This document shows, piece by piece, positions 43,771-52,344 of a stretch of DNA of 64,000 bases. Positions within the stretch are counted from its first letter, which is position 1. Every line of letters begins with the position of its first letter. Origin of the DNA: Clostridium akagii DSM 12554 (GTDB taxonomy: Bacteria > Bacillota > Clostridia > Clostridiales > Clostridiaceae); the NCBI RefSeq assembly GCF_000686725.1, contig NZ_JMLK01000006.1, positions 326,302-390,301 on the forward strand, in the 5' to 3' direction. The notes beneath the pieces were generated by a model. It ran no database searches. It was not told the origin of the DNA and saw only the letters and a list, made by a program, of their open reading frames with translations. The position numbers and the translations under genes are program-made.

Positions 43771-43798
43771 AAAAAAGCGTACTATTCAGCACGCTTTT
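43771..43798 (-). repeat. Dispersed hairpin, copy C
   Basis: Minus strand AAAAGCGTGCTGAATAGT then ACGCTTTTTTTATG, a stem with G-U pairs plus T tract, the shape of a leftward terminator. Confidence 0.65.
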
Positions 43799-44121
43799 AG
43801 TGGATGATGAAAAATTGTTTACATTGTAATTGTTGCCACAATTCAAAAATCTAAACTATAAACTTAAATCTTGGACATAATATCTTGGATTTTATTTTTA
43901 CAAAATGATATTATTACTGAAAGTCCAATATGATTAATATTTAGCTAGATTTTTTTATTTTAATCTATTAAAAAAGGTCAACATATAATTTATTGACCTT
44001 TAGAATTCCGAGTTGAAATGATTGATGTAACAATATATTAATCAAACTGTTTATTTATATATTGACATCATTAATCATTGTAGTAAAATATTAGTATAAA
44101 ATAATGTTAGGATGTGAAGAT

Positions 44122-45339
44122 ATGTCGAATGTACTTTTTTTAAATGTTCCTGGTTATGGTCATGTTAATCCCACACTAGGCCTTGTAGATGCATTAGTGA
44201 AACAAGGAGAGAGTGTAACATATTTCTGTACTGATGAATTCAAGGAGAAAATTGAAAAAGTTGGTGCTCATTTTATAAGCTACAGTAAAGAGACAAATCC
44301 ATTGACAAAAAGACGAAAGATTACATCTGAAATAAATATTGGTGAGTTTTTAGATCGCATAGGTGAGATGCTTAATTCAAGTGATGCTATTATAAAAGAT
44401 ATTTTGGATAAGATTAAAGATTTAGAATTTGATTATATTATTTATGGAGCAATGTTCCCATATGGAAATATAATTGCTCAAATATTAGAAATACCTTCTA
44501 TTTCATCATTCGCAGTATTTGCTACTCAAAAGGAACTAATGGCTCAAAAAAAAGAATTTATGGATATGAGCTTATTAAAAAATCATCCAATTAATGATAT
44601 TTACAAAAAAGTTTCAAAGCAATTAAAACAAGACTATAATGTGGAATTACCTAGTAATATGCTTGAATTGTTTTTTAATAAAGGTGATATTAATATTGCT
44701 TATACTTCTAAATATTTCGTTTCACATATTGATTATTATGATGATAGTTTTAAGTTTATAGGTCCGCCAATATATGATAGAAAAGAAAATTTAGATTTCC
44801 CATTTGAAAAATTAGAAGGTAAGAAAGTAATTTATATATCATTAGGTACTGTTTTTAACAATACTAGTAGTAGGCTTTATGATATATTCTTTAAAAGCTT
44901 TGCTAATACTGAGGCAATTGTAGTTATGGCTGCGTACAATGTAGATTTGTCTGCATTTGATATACCAAAGAATTTCATTGTTAGGAATTATGTTCCTCAA
45001 TCAGAAATTCTAAAGTATACTGATGTAGCCATAACTCATGCAGGAATGAACAGTACAAGTGATTTATTATATAATAATATACCTTTTGTAGCAATACCTA
45101 TAAGTGCAGATCAACCATATATGGCAAGCAGGGCTTCGGAGCTAGGAGCTGCTATTTCCCTCGATAAAGACAAGCTTACTCCAGAAATGCTAAAAAGTTC
45201 TGTTAAAGAGGTTTTAACTAATCCAAGTTATCTTGAAAATATTAAAAAAATAAGTAACTCTTTTAAACAAACAGGGGGGTATCAAAAAGCAGTTGAAGAG
45301 ATTTTTAATTTAAAAAAAGAAAAGCATATTCTTGCTTAA
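44122..45339 (+). CDS. MGT-type glycosyltransferase, GT1 family
   Basis: A 405-residue protein. GYGHVNPTLGLVDALVKQGE at the N-terminus is the acceptor-side signature; ISLGTVFNN opens the second Rossmann domain; ITHAGMNSTSDLLYNNIPFV and PISADQPYMA form the UDP-sugar site (H-A-G..N-S..D-Q). It matches macrolide/YjiC-like enzymes that move a sugar from UDP to small hydrophobic acceptors, often antibiotics or lipids. The acceptor is unknown. ATG chosen with AGGATGTG upstream; an in-frame ATG 18 bases earlier is less well placed. Confidence 0.88.
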   Translation: MSNVLFLNVPGYGHVNPTLGLVDALVKQGESVTYFCTDEFKEKIEKVGAHFISYSKETNPLTKRRKITSEINIGEFLDRIGEMLNSSDAIIKDILDKIKDLEFDYIIYGAMFPYGNIIAQILEIPSISSFAVFATQKELMAQKKEFMDMSLLKNHPINDIYKKVSKQLKQDYNVELPSNMLELFFNKGDINIAYTSKYFVSHIDYYDDSFKFIGPPIYDRKENLDFPFEKLEGKKVIYISLGTVFNNTSSRLYDIFFKSFANTEAIVVMAAYNVDLSAFDIPKNFIVRNYVPQSEILKYTDVAITHAGMNSTSDLLYNNIPFVAIPISADQPYMASRASELGAAISLDKDKLTPEMLKSSVKEVLTNPSYLENIKKISNSFKQTGGYQKAVEEIFNLKKEKHILA

Positions 45340-45396
45340 TAACATAAATCATAGATATAAATTGAATATGGTGTACGTAATAATAAATAAATAAAT

Positions 45397-45435
45397 AAGG
45401 AAGGCATAGGAAGATTAGTCTTATGCTTTCTTTAA
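45397..45435. terminator. Terminator of the glycosyltransferase gene
   Basis: GAAGGCATA and TATGCTTTC-type arms pair with minor mismatches, followed by TTTAATTT. Confidence 0.55.
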
Positions 45436-45482
45436 TTTATAGTGAATGCATATAAATATTTATATTATTAGTTTTATGCAAT

Positions 45483-45514
45483 AAAAAAAGAACGCACCAT
45501 TCGGCACGTCTTTT
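45483..45514 (-). repeat. Dispersed hairpin, copy D, with conserved flank
   Basis: Minus strand GACGTGCCGAATGGTGCGTT then CTTTTTTT: a 9-bp-type stem with tandem G-U pairs and a T tract. To its right, up to about 45590, lies sequence shared with copies E and G (ATTATCGATACTATCCAATT, then ATTCTAAACAAATAAATTAA). Confidence 0.75.
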
Positions 45515-45598
45515 GTTGATAAATTGTAAGGGTAATATAATTATCGATACTATCCAATTATTCTAAACAAATAAATTAAAAATAATCTTATAATAAAT

Positions 45599-45640
45599 GA
45601 AAACCTAAGGAGGATCAATCGGTAGGTTTTCTTCTATTTT
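45599..45640. terminator. Bidirectional terminator
   Basis: GAAAACCTA and TAGGTTTTC pair over 9 bp around AGGAGGATCAATCGG; TTCTATTTT follows. Confidence 0.6.
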
Positions 45641-45908
45641 AAGATTAAAAGGGAGAAACAACTAATTATACCATATATTCATTATATTCCATATAGCTAA
45701 TTTATAAAAAAACTTTGTGAATATAGAAAATAGTCCTCTTATACCCATGATATTAATGAGTATATTTTAAAATAATAACTTTATGGTATTGGAAGTCCCA
45801 TTAGATTGAAACATCTTTATGTTTTACTGTTTATGACTTAGAATGATGTTTATAATTTAATTAATAATGCTAAATTATTTTCATTATTAGAAGGAATTAT
45901 GACTCTTT

Positions 45909-45915
45909 TGTCGAA
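45909..45915 (+). promoter_or_regulatory. Candidate 0A box upstream of the Spo0A paralogue
   Basis: TTTTGTCGAAATTG contains TGTCGAA, a match to the Spo0A-binding consensus TGNCGAA, 43 bases before the start codon. Autoregulation, or control by the main Spo0A, is inferred. Confidence 0.5.
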
Positions 45916-45957
45916 ATTGTTTATTACCATAATATAGTAATAAAGGAGAATAAAAGT

Positions 45958-46779
45958 ATGAACAGTAGTAAAATTAGTATAATTATAGTAGATGATAACA
46001 GAGAATTTTGTAGTATTCTTAACGATTATTTGTCAAATCAGGGAGATATAATTGTGACTGGAATAGCAAATGATGGAGTAGAAGGTTTAAAATTAATAGA
46101 GGAGAAAAAACCTAATTTAGTAATATTAGATATTATAATGCCTCATTTAGATGGAATAGGAGTTCTTGAGAAATTAAACAGTATGAAGTTTAAGCCAATG
46201 CCAAAAGTTATTGTATTATCAGCAGTAGGACAAGATAAAATTACTCAAAGAACATTAGAATTAGGAGCAGATTATTATATAATTAAGCCTTTCGATTTAG
46301 AGGTTTTCATTAAAAGAATTAGGGAAATGGCAAATGATATTTTATTAAGTGATGAAGTTAAGTTTGAAGATTCATTTGTCAAAACAAATAAGCCTAAGAC
46401 TGTATCAGAATTTAAAGATTCATATTACTTAGAGGTATCCGTAACTGATATTCTCCATGAGATTGGTATTCCTGCACATATTAAGGGATATATATACTTA
46501 AGGGAAGCTATAAGTATGGTAGTGAATAATATGGTGCTAATGTCTGTAGTTACAAAAGAACTATATCCTTCTGTAGCTATAAAACACAATACAACAGCAA
46601 GTAAGGTAGAAAGAGCAATAAGACACGCAATAGAAGTAGCCCATAGTAGAGGGCAAACGGAAGTCATTAATAATCTATTTGGTTGTATAGTGAAGAACGG
46701 GAAAGCAAAGCCCACAAACAGCGAATTTATCGCTACAATTGCAGATAAGATAAGGTCAAGTAGTAAAATAGCAAATTAA
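45958..46779 (+). CDS. Spo0A-family response regulator, likely a paralogue
   Basis: A 273-residue protein. The receiver has DD at 12-13, phospho-acceptor Asp58 in [12 protein letters not shown], Ser88 and Lys110 in IIKPFD. The C-terminal effector has the Spo0A recognition region [20 protein letters not shown] and [20 protein letters not shown]. Canonical Spo0A has AWSRG where this has AHSRG, and spo0A normally follows spoIVB, which is absent here. So it is probably a second, accessory Spo0A. AAAGGAG precedes the ATG. It could tune sporulation or biofilm genes, or compete for 0A boxes. Confidence 0.85.
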   Translation: MNSSKISIIIVDDNREFCSILNDYLSNQGDIIVTGIANDGVEGLKLIEEKKPNLVILDIIMPHLDGIGVLEKLNSMKFKPMPKVIVLSAVGQDKITQRTLELGADYYIIKPFDLEVFIKRIREMANDILLSDEVKFEDSFVKTNKPKTVSEFKDSYYLEVSVTDILHEIGIPAHIKGYIYLREAISMVVNNMVLMSVVTKELYPSVAIKHNTTASKVERAIRHAIEVAHSRGQTEVINNLFGCIVKNGKAKPTNSEFIATIADKIRSSSKIAN

Positions 46780-46816
46780 GTTATGTAAGATGTACTGAAG
46801 ATAGGGAGGATACACA

Positions 46817-46969
46817 ATGAAATTAATGTGTAAGTGTGGAAACATAGAAGATTTAAAAATAGATAATGAAATAGTGAATTTTGAAATTAGAAACTGTGAA
46901 GATGGTACTATAGCATTAGTATGCAAAAAATGTAGCGAAGTTGTGTTTATAACTTTCAAGAATAAGTAA
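46817..46969 (+). CDS. Zinc-ribbon microprotein, 50 aa
   Basis: AGGGAGGA precedes the ATG. CKCGNIEDLKIDN and LVCKKCSEVVFITFKNK give a four-Cys zinc ribbon. It lies 37 bases after the Spo0A paralogue and may be cotranscribed with it. Function unknown. Confidence 0.65.
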   Translation: MKLMCKCGNIEDLKIDNEIVNFEIRNCEDGTIALVCKKCSEVVFITFKNK

Positions 46970-47055
46970 AACCAACTTTGATGAATATCTATAAATTCAC
47001 CATTAAGCAAGCTCATTTAAAAGATGGATATCTTAATATATTTCCCTTTTTACCT

Positions 47056-47087
47056 AAAAAGAACGCACCATTTGGTACGTTCATCTT
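47056..47087 (-). repeat. Dispersed hairpin, copy E, with conserved flank
   Basis: Minus strand GAACGTACCAAATGGTGCGT then TCTTTTT: full stem and T tract. The right flank (47088-47150, including ATTAACTATTGTACACACTA and ATTATCGGTAACATTA) matches copies D and G. Confidence 0.75.
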
Positions 47088-47248
47088 AGGTGAGACATTT
47101 GAATATTAACTATTGTACACACTAATTATCGGTAACATTAAATTATTCTGAACTAGGTTCGATAACGAACATGTAACAAAGTATTTAACAAATTGTTGAA
47201 ATATGATATTATTGCAATATAAAGATTTTATATTTGGAGATGTTTAGC

Positions 47249-47422
47249 GTGGAAAATAATAAATATGAGAACGATATAAAAGAACTTTGTGAACATATGA
47301 TTTATTTATTAGATAAACTTAAGCAAAGAGGTTTAATAGATGACAAAGAATATGAAAGCCTTACGTATCAAAAGAAAAGATTTTTGGATAGTAGATCTAA
47401 TAAATTAAAAATGAGAAGATAA
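47249..47422 (+). CDS. Small helical protein, 57 aa
   Basis: The GTG lies seven bases after GGAGAT; an upstream in-frame TTG and ATG overlap the ribosome site. The product is a pair of helices (DIKELCEHMIYLLDKLKQRG, DDKEYESLTYQKKRFLD) of a kind common among clostridial sporulation-associated small proteins. It converges tail to tail with the Spo0E-like gene, stops two bases apart. Function unknown. Confidence 0.55.
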   Translation: MENNKYENDIKELCEHMIYLLDKLKQRGLIDDKEYESLTYQKKRFLDSRSNKLKMRR

Positions 47423-47424
47423 AA

Positions 47425-47592
47425 TCAATTGGTACTAAAATTAGATTTATCATAATAGGAATAATATCTATTAATAAGCTCGTCCAATTCCGTACTTAAT
47501 TTAATTACTTTATCGTCGAATATGTCGCAATCAGTTAATAACATATAATCTAGTTGCTCTCTCAGAATTTCTATATTTTCATCTAAATTCAT
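47425..47592 (-). CDS. Spo0E-like aspartyl-phosphate phosphatase
   Basis: A 55-residue protein reading NIEILREQLDYMLLTDCDIF then KVIKLSTELDELINRYY. The S-x-E-L-D-x-L-I-x-x-Y-Y end motif and two-helix hairpin are diagnostic of the Spo0E family, which removes phosphate from Spo0A~P and delays sporulation. AAAGGGATTG precedes the ATG. Its closeness to the Spo0A paralogue suggests it may act on that protein or balance it. Confidence 0.8.
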   Translation of the reverse strand: MNLDENIEILREQLDYMLLTDCDIFDDKVIKLSTELDELINRYYSYYDKSNFSTN

Positions 47593-48055
47593 AAGTATCA
47601 ATCCCTTTTGATTATATTTACATATTTGCTATGTCATATAATTGTAATGTACTATATTGGATAAATCAATACAAATAAATTCCTTAAGATGTTCTAATAC
47701 TTCTAATTATATAGTTTATCTGTAGACAATTAGAAAAAAAAACTTAACATTCGGCACGGGGTCAAAGATAATATACTAGGGAGAATATAATGAAATCAGT
47801 GTAAACGAATAATTTACCACAGCCAATAGACAATTATTTAAAATAAATTAAAATTTTTTATCAATGGTGCGGGAGAAAAAGGGCTTTAAGTGTATATTAG
47901 CAATAATAAGGTTAACAGGGAGCTAAGATGAGTTTTCACTGAAAAATGCTTAAGGAAAAGTTATTAGATTAAATAAGAATGCTGATAAGAAGGAAACAAT
48001 TAATGTTTACAATCTTATCAGGGGAGATGTACTACATATAAAGAATGAATGGAGA
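47593..48055. other. Gap without an intact gene
   Basis: It holds a worn hairpin copy (F), a 9-bp dyad CTGATAAGA (47982-47990) with TCTTATCAG (48013-48021), and broken coding-like scraps. I see no supported gene. Confidence 0.4.
47733..47762 (-). repeat. Dispersed hairpin, copy F (worn)
   Basis: Minus strand CCCGTGCCGAATGTTAAGTT then TTTTTT. The loop CCGAAT and the T tract are kept but the stem is lost. Confidence 0.45.
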
Positions 48056-48104
48056 GGAAAATAAAGTTAAGAGTTATAAGTGACAAGTTTTAAATTCTTA
48101 ACTT
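48056..48104 (-). terminator. Terminator of the PocR/MCP gene
   Basis: Read leftward, AAGTTAAGA and TCTTAACTT pair around a 23-base loop, then TATTTTCC. Confidence 0.5.
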
Positions 48105-48135
48105 CTGCTACAATCATCTTTTATTTATTGATGTA

Positions 48136-49179
48136 TTACCTTGAATTTGCTAGTTCATTAAGTGAGTCTGCCAAAACAGAAACTTCTTGAATATTAGAAG
48201 TAACTTCTTGTATTGCAGCGGTTTGCTGTTCAGTGGTCTCTAATGTAGAATTGGCAGTTTCTAATGTTTTATCTACAGAGTCCTGTATTTTTTTAGTAAG
48301 CTCTGAAATTGTTAGAGCGGTTTCTTTTGAATTTACAGATAATGCTCTTATCTCAGTTGCAACAACCCCAAAACCTTTACCAGCCTCGCCAGCTCGTGCA
48401 GCTTCGATAGCAGCATTTAGGCCAAGCATCTTTGTGGAATCAGCTATACTTTTTATGGAATCTAATATTGTATTTATTTCTTTAGATATATCTTTTACTC
48501 TGCTTATTTCATCGTTTAGAACATGTTGATTGTTACTTACATTTATAGATGAGGCAGCAAGCTCTTCCATGGTTGCGGAAATTTGACTGAAATTATCAGA
48601 CAAATCACTTGTAACTGTGCTTACCAGTAATCCTTCATAGCCTATTTTTACTAGTGCGTTTGCAACTATAAATAAAACTTCAGCACCAGCTTGTACATTT
48701 TTTTCACCAGTCTCCTTTACATTATTTGCAGCCTTTACATAATCTTCTTCATCTACACCTATTTCTTTCGCAGTTTTTCTAAAGTTAGCTTCAACTGGAT
48801 CTGAAAAGAGAACTTGACCACCAAGTATTGATCCTATGGATTTTCCATTTAGAAGTATTGGTGCTGCAAAGTCAACTAATCCTGCGTGACAGGTATAGAT
48901 ATAGGGTTTCCCTAGTCTTGTTGCTTCTTCTCCGCCTTTTTTATGGGATTCGGCACATCTGGATTCACCAGTGCTTGTAGATTGTGTAAGATTTGAACAA
49001 AAATTTGTGTAGGAGCTTGGTTTTGTAGCAGGTTTACCATCCCTGTTTACCGTAACACTTGCTATATTCATACTGTCTGCAAAATTATCTTGAAATTTCT
49101 GAAGCGTGGAAATATCCATAACATCTTCTATTTCCAATAAGTCTATATTGATTTCTCCATTAGCATTTTTTTTAATCAT
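48136..49179 (-). CDS. Soluble chemoreceptor-like protein with PocR sensor domain
   Basis: A 347-residue protein with no membrane segment. Residues 15-170 are a PocR ligand-binding domain: DISTLQKFQDNFADSMNIAS, NFCSNLTQS, RCAESHKKGGEEATR, YTCHAGLVDFAAPILLNGKS. It is known for binding small polyols or hydrocarbons and keeps its Cys/His residues. Residues 200-347 are an MCP signalling helix pair with the conserved tip LGLNAAIEAARAGEAGKGFG. It would signal to CheA/CheW from the cytoplasm. No che genes are near. ATG with AAGGGGACAAT upstream. Confidence 0.88.
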   Translation of the reverse strand: MIKKNANGEINIDLLEIEDVMDISTLQKFQDNFADSMNIASVTVNRDGKPATKPSSYTNFCSNLTQSTSTGESRCAESHKKGGEEATRLGKPYIYTCHAGLVDFAAPILLNGKSIGSILGGQVLFSDPVEANFRKTAKEIGVDEEDYVKAANNVKETGEKNVQAGAEVLFIVANALVKIGYEGLLVSTVTSDLSDNFSQISATMEELAASSINVSNNQHVLNDEISRVKDISKEINTILDSIKSIADSTKMLGLNAAIEAARAGEAGKGFGVVATEIRALSVNSKETALTISELTKKIQDSVDKTLETANSTLETTEQQTAAIQEVTSNIQEVSVLADSLNELANSR

Positions 49180-49643
49180 AATATAATTGTCCCCTTGTAT
49201 ATTTTTTTATTTATACTAGAATGATGATGATAGTATATATATATTATCGTTATATTTATAGTTCCATTCACTAACAATTTATGCCATTCCTATTTGTTGG
49301 CATTTTAACTAACAAAAGCATATTTTTTAATTTTATAAGATAGTTGTTGGAATGATTATGAGCGACTAATGTCAGTAATCACATATCTTTATATAATTTG
49401 AAATTCAGCAACTTTTTTATGCATTAATTATTTTCTAATCAGTAGGTCGAGTGTTCAAATAACCTTGGGTTCACCAATACAAATATAGAAAATCCATATA
49501 TAAGCTTAAGATTATTAGTTAGTAAAGCATAAAATAAGTACTCACTTATAGTTCAAATAGCAGGACAAAAATTTCTCAGCAGATTAATCATTAACCATGA
49601 TGAGCATAGTAAAACCAATATTTAAAAGCTTTATTTTTTACAT
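49180..49643. other. Gap upstream of the PocR/MCP gene
   Basis: Contains the leftward promoter region of the receptor gene; AT-rich; a repeat copy begins at its right end. I see no gene. Confidence 0.4.
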
Positions 49644-49676
49644 AAAAAGAACGCACCATTGGGCACGATCTTTTTA
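49644..49676 (-). repeat. Dispersed hairpin, copy G, with conserved flank
   Basis: Minus strand GATCGTGCCCAATGGTGCGT then TCTTTTTATG. The right flank to about 49755 (ATTAACTATTGGACATATTA, TTATCGGTACTATTGGATTA) closely matches copies D and E. Confidence 0.75.
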
Positions 49677-49761
49677 GACGAGACATGTATATATATTAAC
49701 TATTGGACATATTAATTATCGGTACTATTGGATTATTTTGAACCAATAAATTAAACTTGGG

Positions 49762-49799
49762 GAAAGCTAAAGGAGAAAAAGTCCTTTGGCTTTCTTTTT
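49762..49799 (+). terminator. 13-bp terminator-type hairpin
   Basis: GAAAGCTAAAGGA and TCCTTTGGCTTTC pair (one T-G) around GAAAAAG, followed by TTTTT. No rightward gene precedes it, which suggests an unannotated rightward transcript. Confidence 0.75.
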
Positions 49800-49895
49800 G
49801 ACAAAAATAACACATAAAAATCTATAATCAACATTGATGCAATTATATTATGCCCAGTAAAATTATAAAGATACCTACCATACATTGATATTACA

Positions 49896-49925
49896 TAAAA
49901 AAAGACGTACTGATTGGCACGTCTT
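49896..49925 (-). repeat. Dispersed hairpin, copy H, within a longer duplicated block
   Basis: Minus strand AAGACGTGCCAATCAGTACG then TCTTTTTTTATG. The block 49815-49955 matches 53835-53970 around copy J (TATAATCAACATTGATGCAA versus TATAATCAACGTTGATACGA). Confidence 0.7.
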
Positions 49926-50052
49926 AATATGAAAAAATAACCTCTTAAGGAGAGTTGCATTATAATTATATACAAGAGTTTAGAAATATATGCAAAGGGG
50001 TATATTAATTGTTAATCCTCTGTAATATAGTAAATCTAAAAATGTTGGGAAT

Positions 50053-50331
50053 TTATTCATTTACTATAAATGTAAATTGTCCCTTATGATATGAAGAAGC
50101 GGCTCTAAAGAGTTTTACTGCAGAATATGAATAATCACCTAAGTTTTCTTTACTCTTGTTAAAATCATTCCAAATAATCTTAATCGGTAGTTTAACATCA
50201 GTAGTAATGCAATCCCATAGCGCATCTAAATTAGAACCATAATAATCTGGCAGATCCAATCGTTTTTTTAATATTCTATGAAAGTCTGTTTTAGTCTTAA
50301 ATTCTTCTCCGCTTAATTCAATGATGTTCAT
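50053..50331 (-). CDS. Barstar-family ribonuclease inhibitor
   Basis: A 92-residue protein opening MNIIELSGEEFKTKTDFHRI and containing LDLPDYYGSNLDALWDCITT, the barstar helix that plugs the barnase active site (Y-x-G-x-N-L-D-A-L-W-D). Acidic residues on it mimic RNA. It lies 30 bases after the barnase gene and protects the cytoplasm from leaked enzyme. Confidence 0.93.
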   Translation of the reverse strand: MNIIELSGEEFKTKTDFHRILKKRLDLPDYYGSNLDALWDCITTDVKLPIKIIWNDFNKSKENLGDYSYSAVKLFRAASSYHKGQFTFIVNE

Positions 50332-50361
50332 TAATAATCACCTTGTTCTTAAATTATTATT

Positions 50362-50823
50362 TTAATAGTATTGGGTAAATGTATTATAATGGTCCGAAGT
50401 TCCATAAATTAATCCATCATTAGAATAAACTAATCTATCTGCACCTCTATGCCCACCATTATAGTTTATGTCACATTCATACCAAATACGTCCTTGGGCT
50501 GATGGAAGTATATCTTCTGAATTTGTAAATATATCACCACCTATACTTTTCCCTGGGGCATAATCCCATAGATTATCACCAGGTTGCCAACCCAATTCTT
50601 CGGCTTGTTCTTTTGTTATATAGTTGTCTGGTAGTTCGTTATACTCATGAATGTAATCTGCTACCCCTTGGAAATCATTAATAGCAGTAACGGTACTAAC
50701 AATTTTTTTACTTGAAATGTTAGTCAAAGCATTGGCGTGCACAGGTGAAAAGCTTATGGCAGTAGCTACAAGTAAAAATAAAGCCATTGACAGTAAAAAA
50801 AACTTGTTTCTGATTTTTTTCAT
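50362..50823 (-). CDS. Secreted barnase-type ribonuclease
   Basis: A 153-residue protein with signal peptide (FFLLSMALFLLVATAISFS, cleavage near VHA-NA at about 30-32). The mature enzyme has catalytic Glu116 in WYECDINY, Arg126 and Arg130 in GGHRGADRLVYS, and His145 in TSDHYNTFTQ, matching E73, R83, R87 and H102 of barnase. It cleaves RNA, probably against competitors or for scavenging. AGAGGTGATG precedes the ATG. Operon with barstar. Confidence 0.95.
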   Translation of the reverse strand: MKKIRNKFFLLSMALFLLVATAISFSPVHANALTNISSKKIVSTVTAINDFQGVADYIHEYNELPDNYITKEQAEELGWQPGDNLWDYAPGKSIGGDIFTNSEDILPSAQGRIWYECDINYNGGHRGADRLVYSNDGLIYGTSDHYNTFTQYY

Positions 50824-51199
50824 AACAACATCACCTCTTTCAATATAAGTATATATAATTATGGAAAATATTGTATTAAGTAAATTATAATTTTAGGTTA
50901 AATTTAATTTACTTAAATTCCAATATAATGATAAAAATAACTTCTTAAAGAAAGCTAGATTAGTATGTGAAATGATAATGTGGATTACGAAAATTATTAA
51001 TAAAATAATGAATCATTTGCTAGTTTATTTTTTTATATAAAAAGAACGCACTTTTCAGCACGCTCTCGAAAGTGAGTGATATATACAATAATGCATGATA
51101 TTTTAAATTATTACCAAATTAAATTGTTTTATTCATTTATTGTAAATTTATAGACATATTGCTACAATAGAGTAAAAAGAAAAGGGGAGGCACAATGAC
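50824..51199. other. Gap between barnase and the next gene
   Basis: Holds the leftward barnase promoter region, repeat copy I, and a rightward promoter-like stretch before the 69-residue membrane protein. No gene seen. Confidence 0.4.
51039..51066 (-). repeat. Dispersed hairpin, copy I
   Basis: Minus strand GAGCGTGCTGAAAAGTGCGT then TCTTTTTATAT, stem with G-U pairs and T tract. Confidence 0.65.
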
Positions 51200-51409
51200 A
51201 TGGATAAGGATTTTTTGAAAGCTGTACCAGCAATTATAGGAATTATACTAGCTATTATTTGTATTGCCAAGATAGGATTTAACATTTGGGGAGGCGTTTT
51301 TGCATTTATAGCATTTTACTTTCCGTGCGGTATAGCAAATGAAATTGACAAAAATAAAGCTGCTTCTTATCTTGCAGAAAAATATGATGAGGAACACAAG
51401 AAAAAATAA
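51200..51409 (+). CDS. Small membrane protein, 69 aa
   Basis: Two hydrophobic segments (VPAIIGIILAIICIAKIGF, IWGGVFAFIAFYFPCGI) and a charged Lys/Glu tail. GGGGAGG precedes; a closer ATG in another frame stops at once. Function unknown. Confidence 0.6.
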   Translation: MDKDFLKAVPAIIGIILAIICIAKIGFNIWGGVFAFIAFYFPCGIANEIDKNKAASYLAEKYDEEHKKK

Positions 51410-51411
51410 TG

Positions 51412-51437
51412 GGAGTAGCTTAATCGCTATTCCTTTT
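51412..51437 (+). terminator. Terminator after the small membrane protein
   Basis: GGAGTAGC and GCTATTCC pair (one G-U) around TTAATC; TTTTTA follows. Confidence 0.75.
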
Positions 51438-51469
51438 TACTTTCAATATAAAAAAGGAGAATGATAATA

Positions 51470-51787
51470 ATGTCTAAGCTATTAACTAAAAAAGATTTAG
51501 CTACCAGATGGCAAGTTTCTGAAAAAACTATAGACCAATACAGAAGTAATGGGGTAATAGTGTCTATTAAAGGATTACCATGTATAAGATTTAACTTACA
51601 ATACATTGAAAAAATTGAAGGACGTATTCCAGAACGTACAACTTTAAGAGAAACAAGACTTGAAAGAGAACTTGAATATTGGAAAACTAGGGCATTAAAA
51701 GCTGAACGTACAATTTCAAACGCTAATGTAATTTTTTCAGAAGTTTTATATAATACATCAAAGGAATTTAACAAAGATGAAAAATAA
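51470..51787 (+). CDS. Excisionase-like DNA-binding protein, 105 aa
   Basis: Residues 3-45 are a MerR/excisionase-type winged HTH (LLTKKDLATRWQVSEKTIDQ, YRSNGVIVSIKGLPCIRFNL), followed by a coiled coil (LERELEYWKTRALKAERTIS). AAAGGAG precedes the ATG. No integrase is nearby, so it is either a lone regulator or a relic of an integrated element. Confidence 0.7.
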   Translation: MSKLLTKKDLATRWQVSEKTIDQYRSNGVIVSIKGLPCIRFNLQYIEKIEGRIPERTTLRETRLERELEYWKTRALKAERTISNANVIFSEVLYNTSKEFNKDEK

Positions 51788-52073
51788 AAGAATAGTAATT
51801 AAACTACTCCTTTTCTAAATAAATTTCCTTATTGGAATAAATAACATATTTTACAAGCTATAACTGGTTTTATGAAATAAGTTATCTACAACTTAATATA
51901 GCTTAAAAAAATAATAGGTTATGTAAAATAAGTTGTTACTAATGGTAACAAAGGAAATAAATAATCATCAAATATAAACTTATTGACATATTCACGGAAA
52001 AGTTTTACAATCATATCATACGAACAGATACGAACATAATGTTAACAAATAAATTCAAAGGAAGGGATTTGGG

Positions 52074-52229
52074 ATGGATGCAGTAGTGAAAAAAGTACAT
52101 AGTACAGAGCTAGAAGAACTAATTAAAGAATTGTCCAAAATAGGTTTCAATCAACTTTCTAAAGACGATATAAACAAAATTATAGCAAATATCAAAAGCG
52201 AAAATAGAAAAAGAAACAAGGCAAGTTGA
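52074..52229 (+). CDS. Small helical protein, 51 aa
   Basis: GGAAGGGATTTGGG precedes the ATG. Two charged helices (TELEELIKELSKIGFNQLSK, DDINKIIANIKSENRKR). The stop lies inside a strong terminator, arguing for a real gene. Function unknown. Confidence 0.55.
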   Translation: MDAVVKKVHSTELEELIKELSKIGFNQLSKDDINKIIANIKSENRKRNKAS

Positions 52230-52246
52230 AACCCCTTGTTTCTTTT
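52209..52246. terminator. 13-bp bidirectional terminator
   Basis: AAAAGAAACAAGG and CCTTGTTTCTTTT pair perfectly around a 12-base loop. Confidence 0.8.
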
Positions 52247-52261
52247 ATGTTTATTTTGCAG

Positions 52262-52318
52262 TGTATTATATTGTATAGCACAACCTGCCCAGCCTCCACC
52301 AATAACTATAACCTTCAT
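52262..52318 (-). pseudogene. 5' stump of an FAD-dependent oxidoreductase gene
   Basis: GGAGGATTTT precedes ATG, and the first 14 codons read MKVIVIGGGWAGCA, the start of a dinucleotide-binding fold (GxGxxG). Then the frame becomes unrelated and runs into the terminator region. In related bacteria a full-length flavoprotein of about 400-450 residues with this start follows the flavoprotein gene just upstream. Only the stump remains, so a deletion joined it to the 52074 gene region. Confidence 0.7.
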
Positions 52319-52344
52319 ATAAAATCCTCCAAATAAATTATTAA

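Larger units (their letters stand above)
42667..44121. other. 1.45-kb hairpin-rich non-coding stretch
   Basis: No intact gene. It holds one decayed leftward ORF, three copies of the dispersed hairpin family, and many dyads: AGATTTTAAAT/ATTTAAAATCT near 42978-43003, TATGGCAA/TTGCCATA (43014-43037), a 13-bp stem at 43649-43680, a long two-part stem TTGGAC+ATAATATC with GATATTAT+GTCCAA (43871-43929), and AAAGGTCAA/TTGACCTTT (43974-44002). It may encode small RNAs. Confidence 0.5.

Noticed and set aside
49751..49975. Leftward 74-codon hydrophobic frame through repeat copy H
   Set aside because: The frame is not kept in the homologous block near 53.9 kb, so it is probably not coding.
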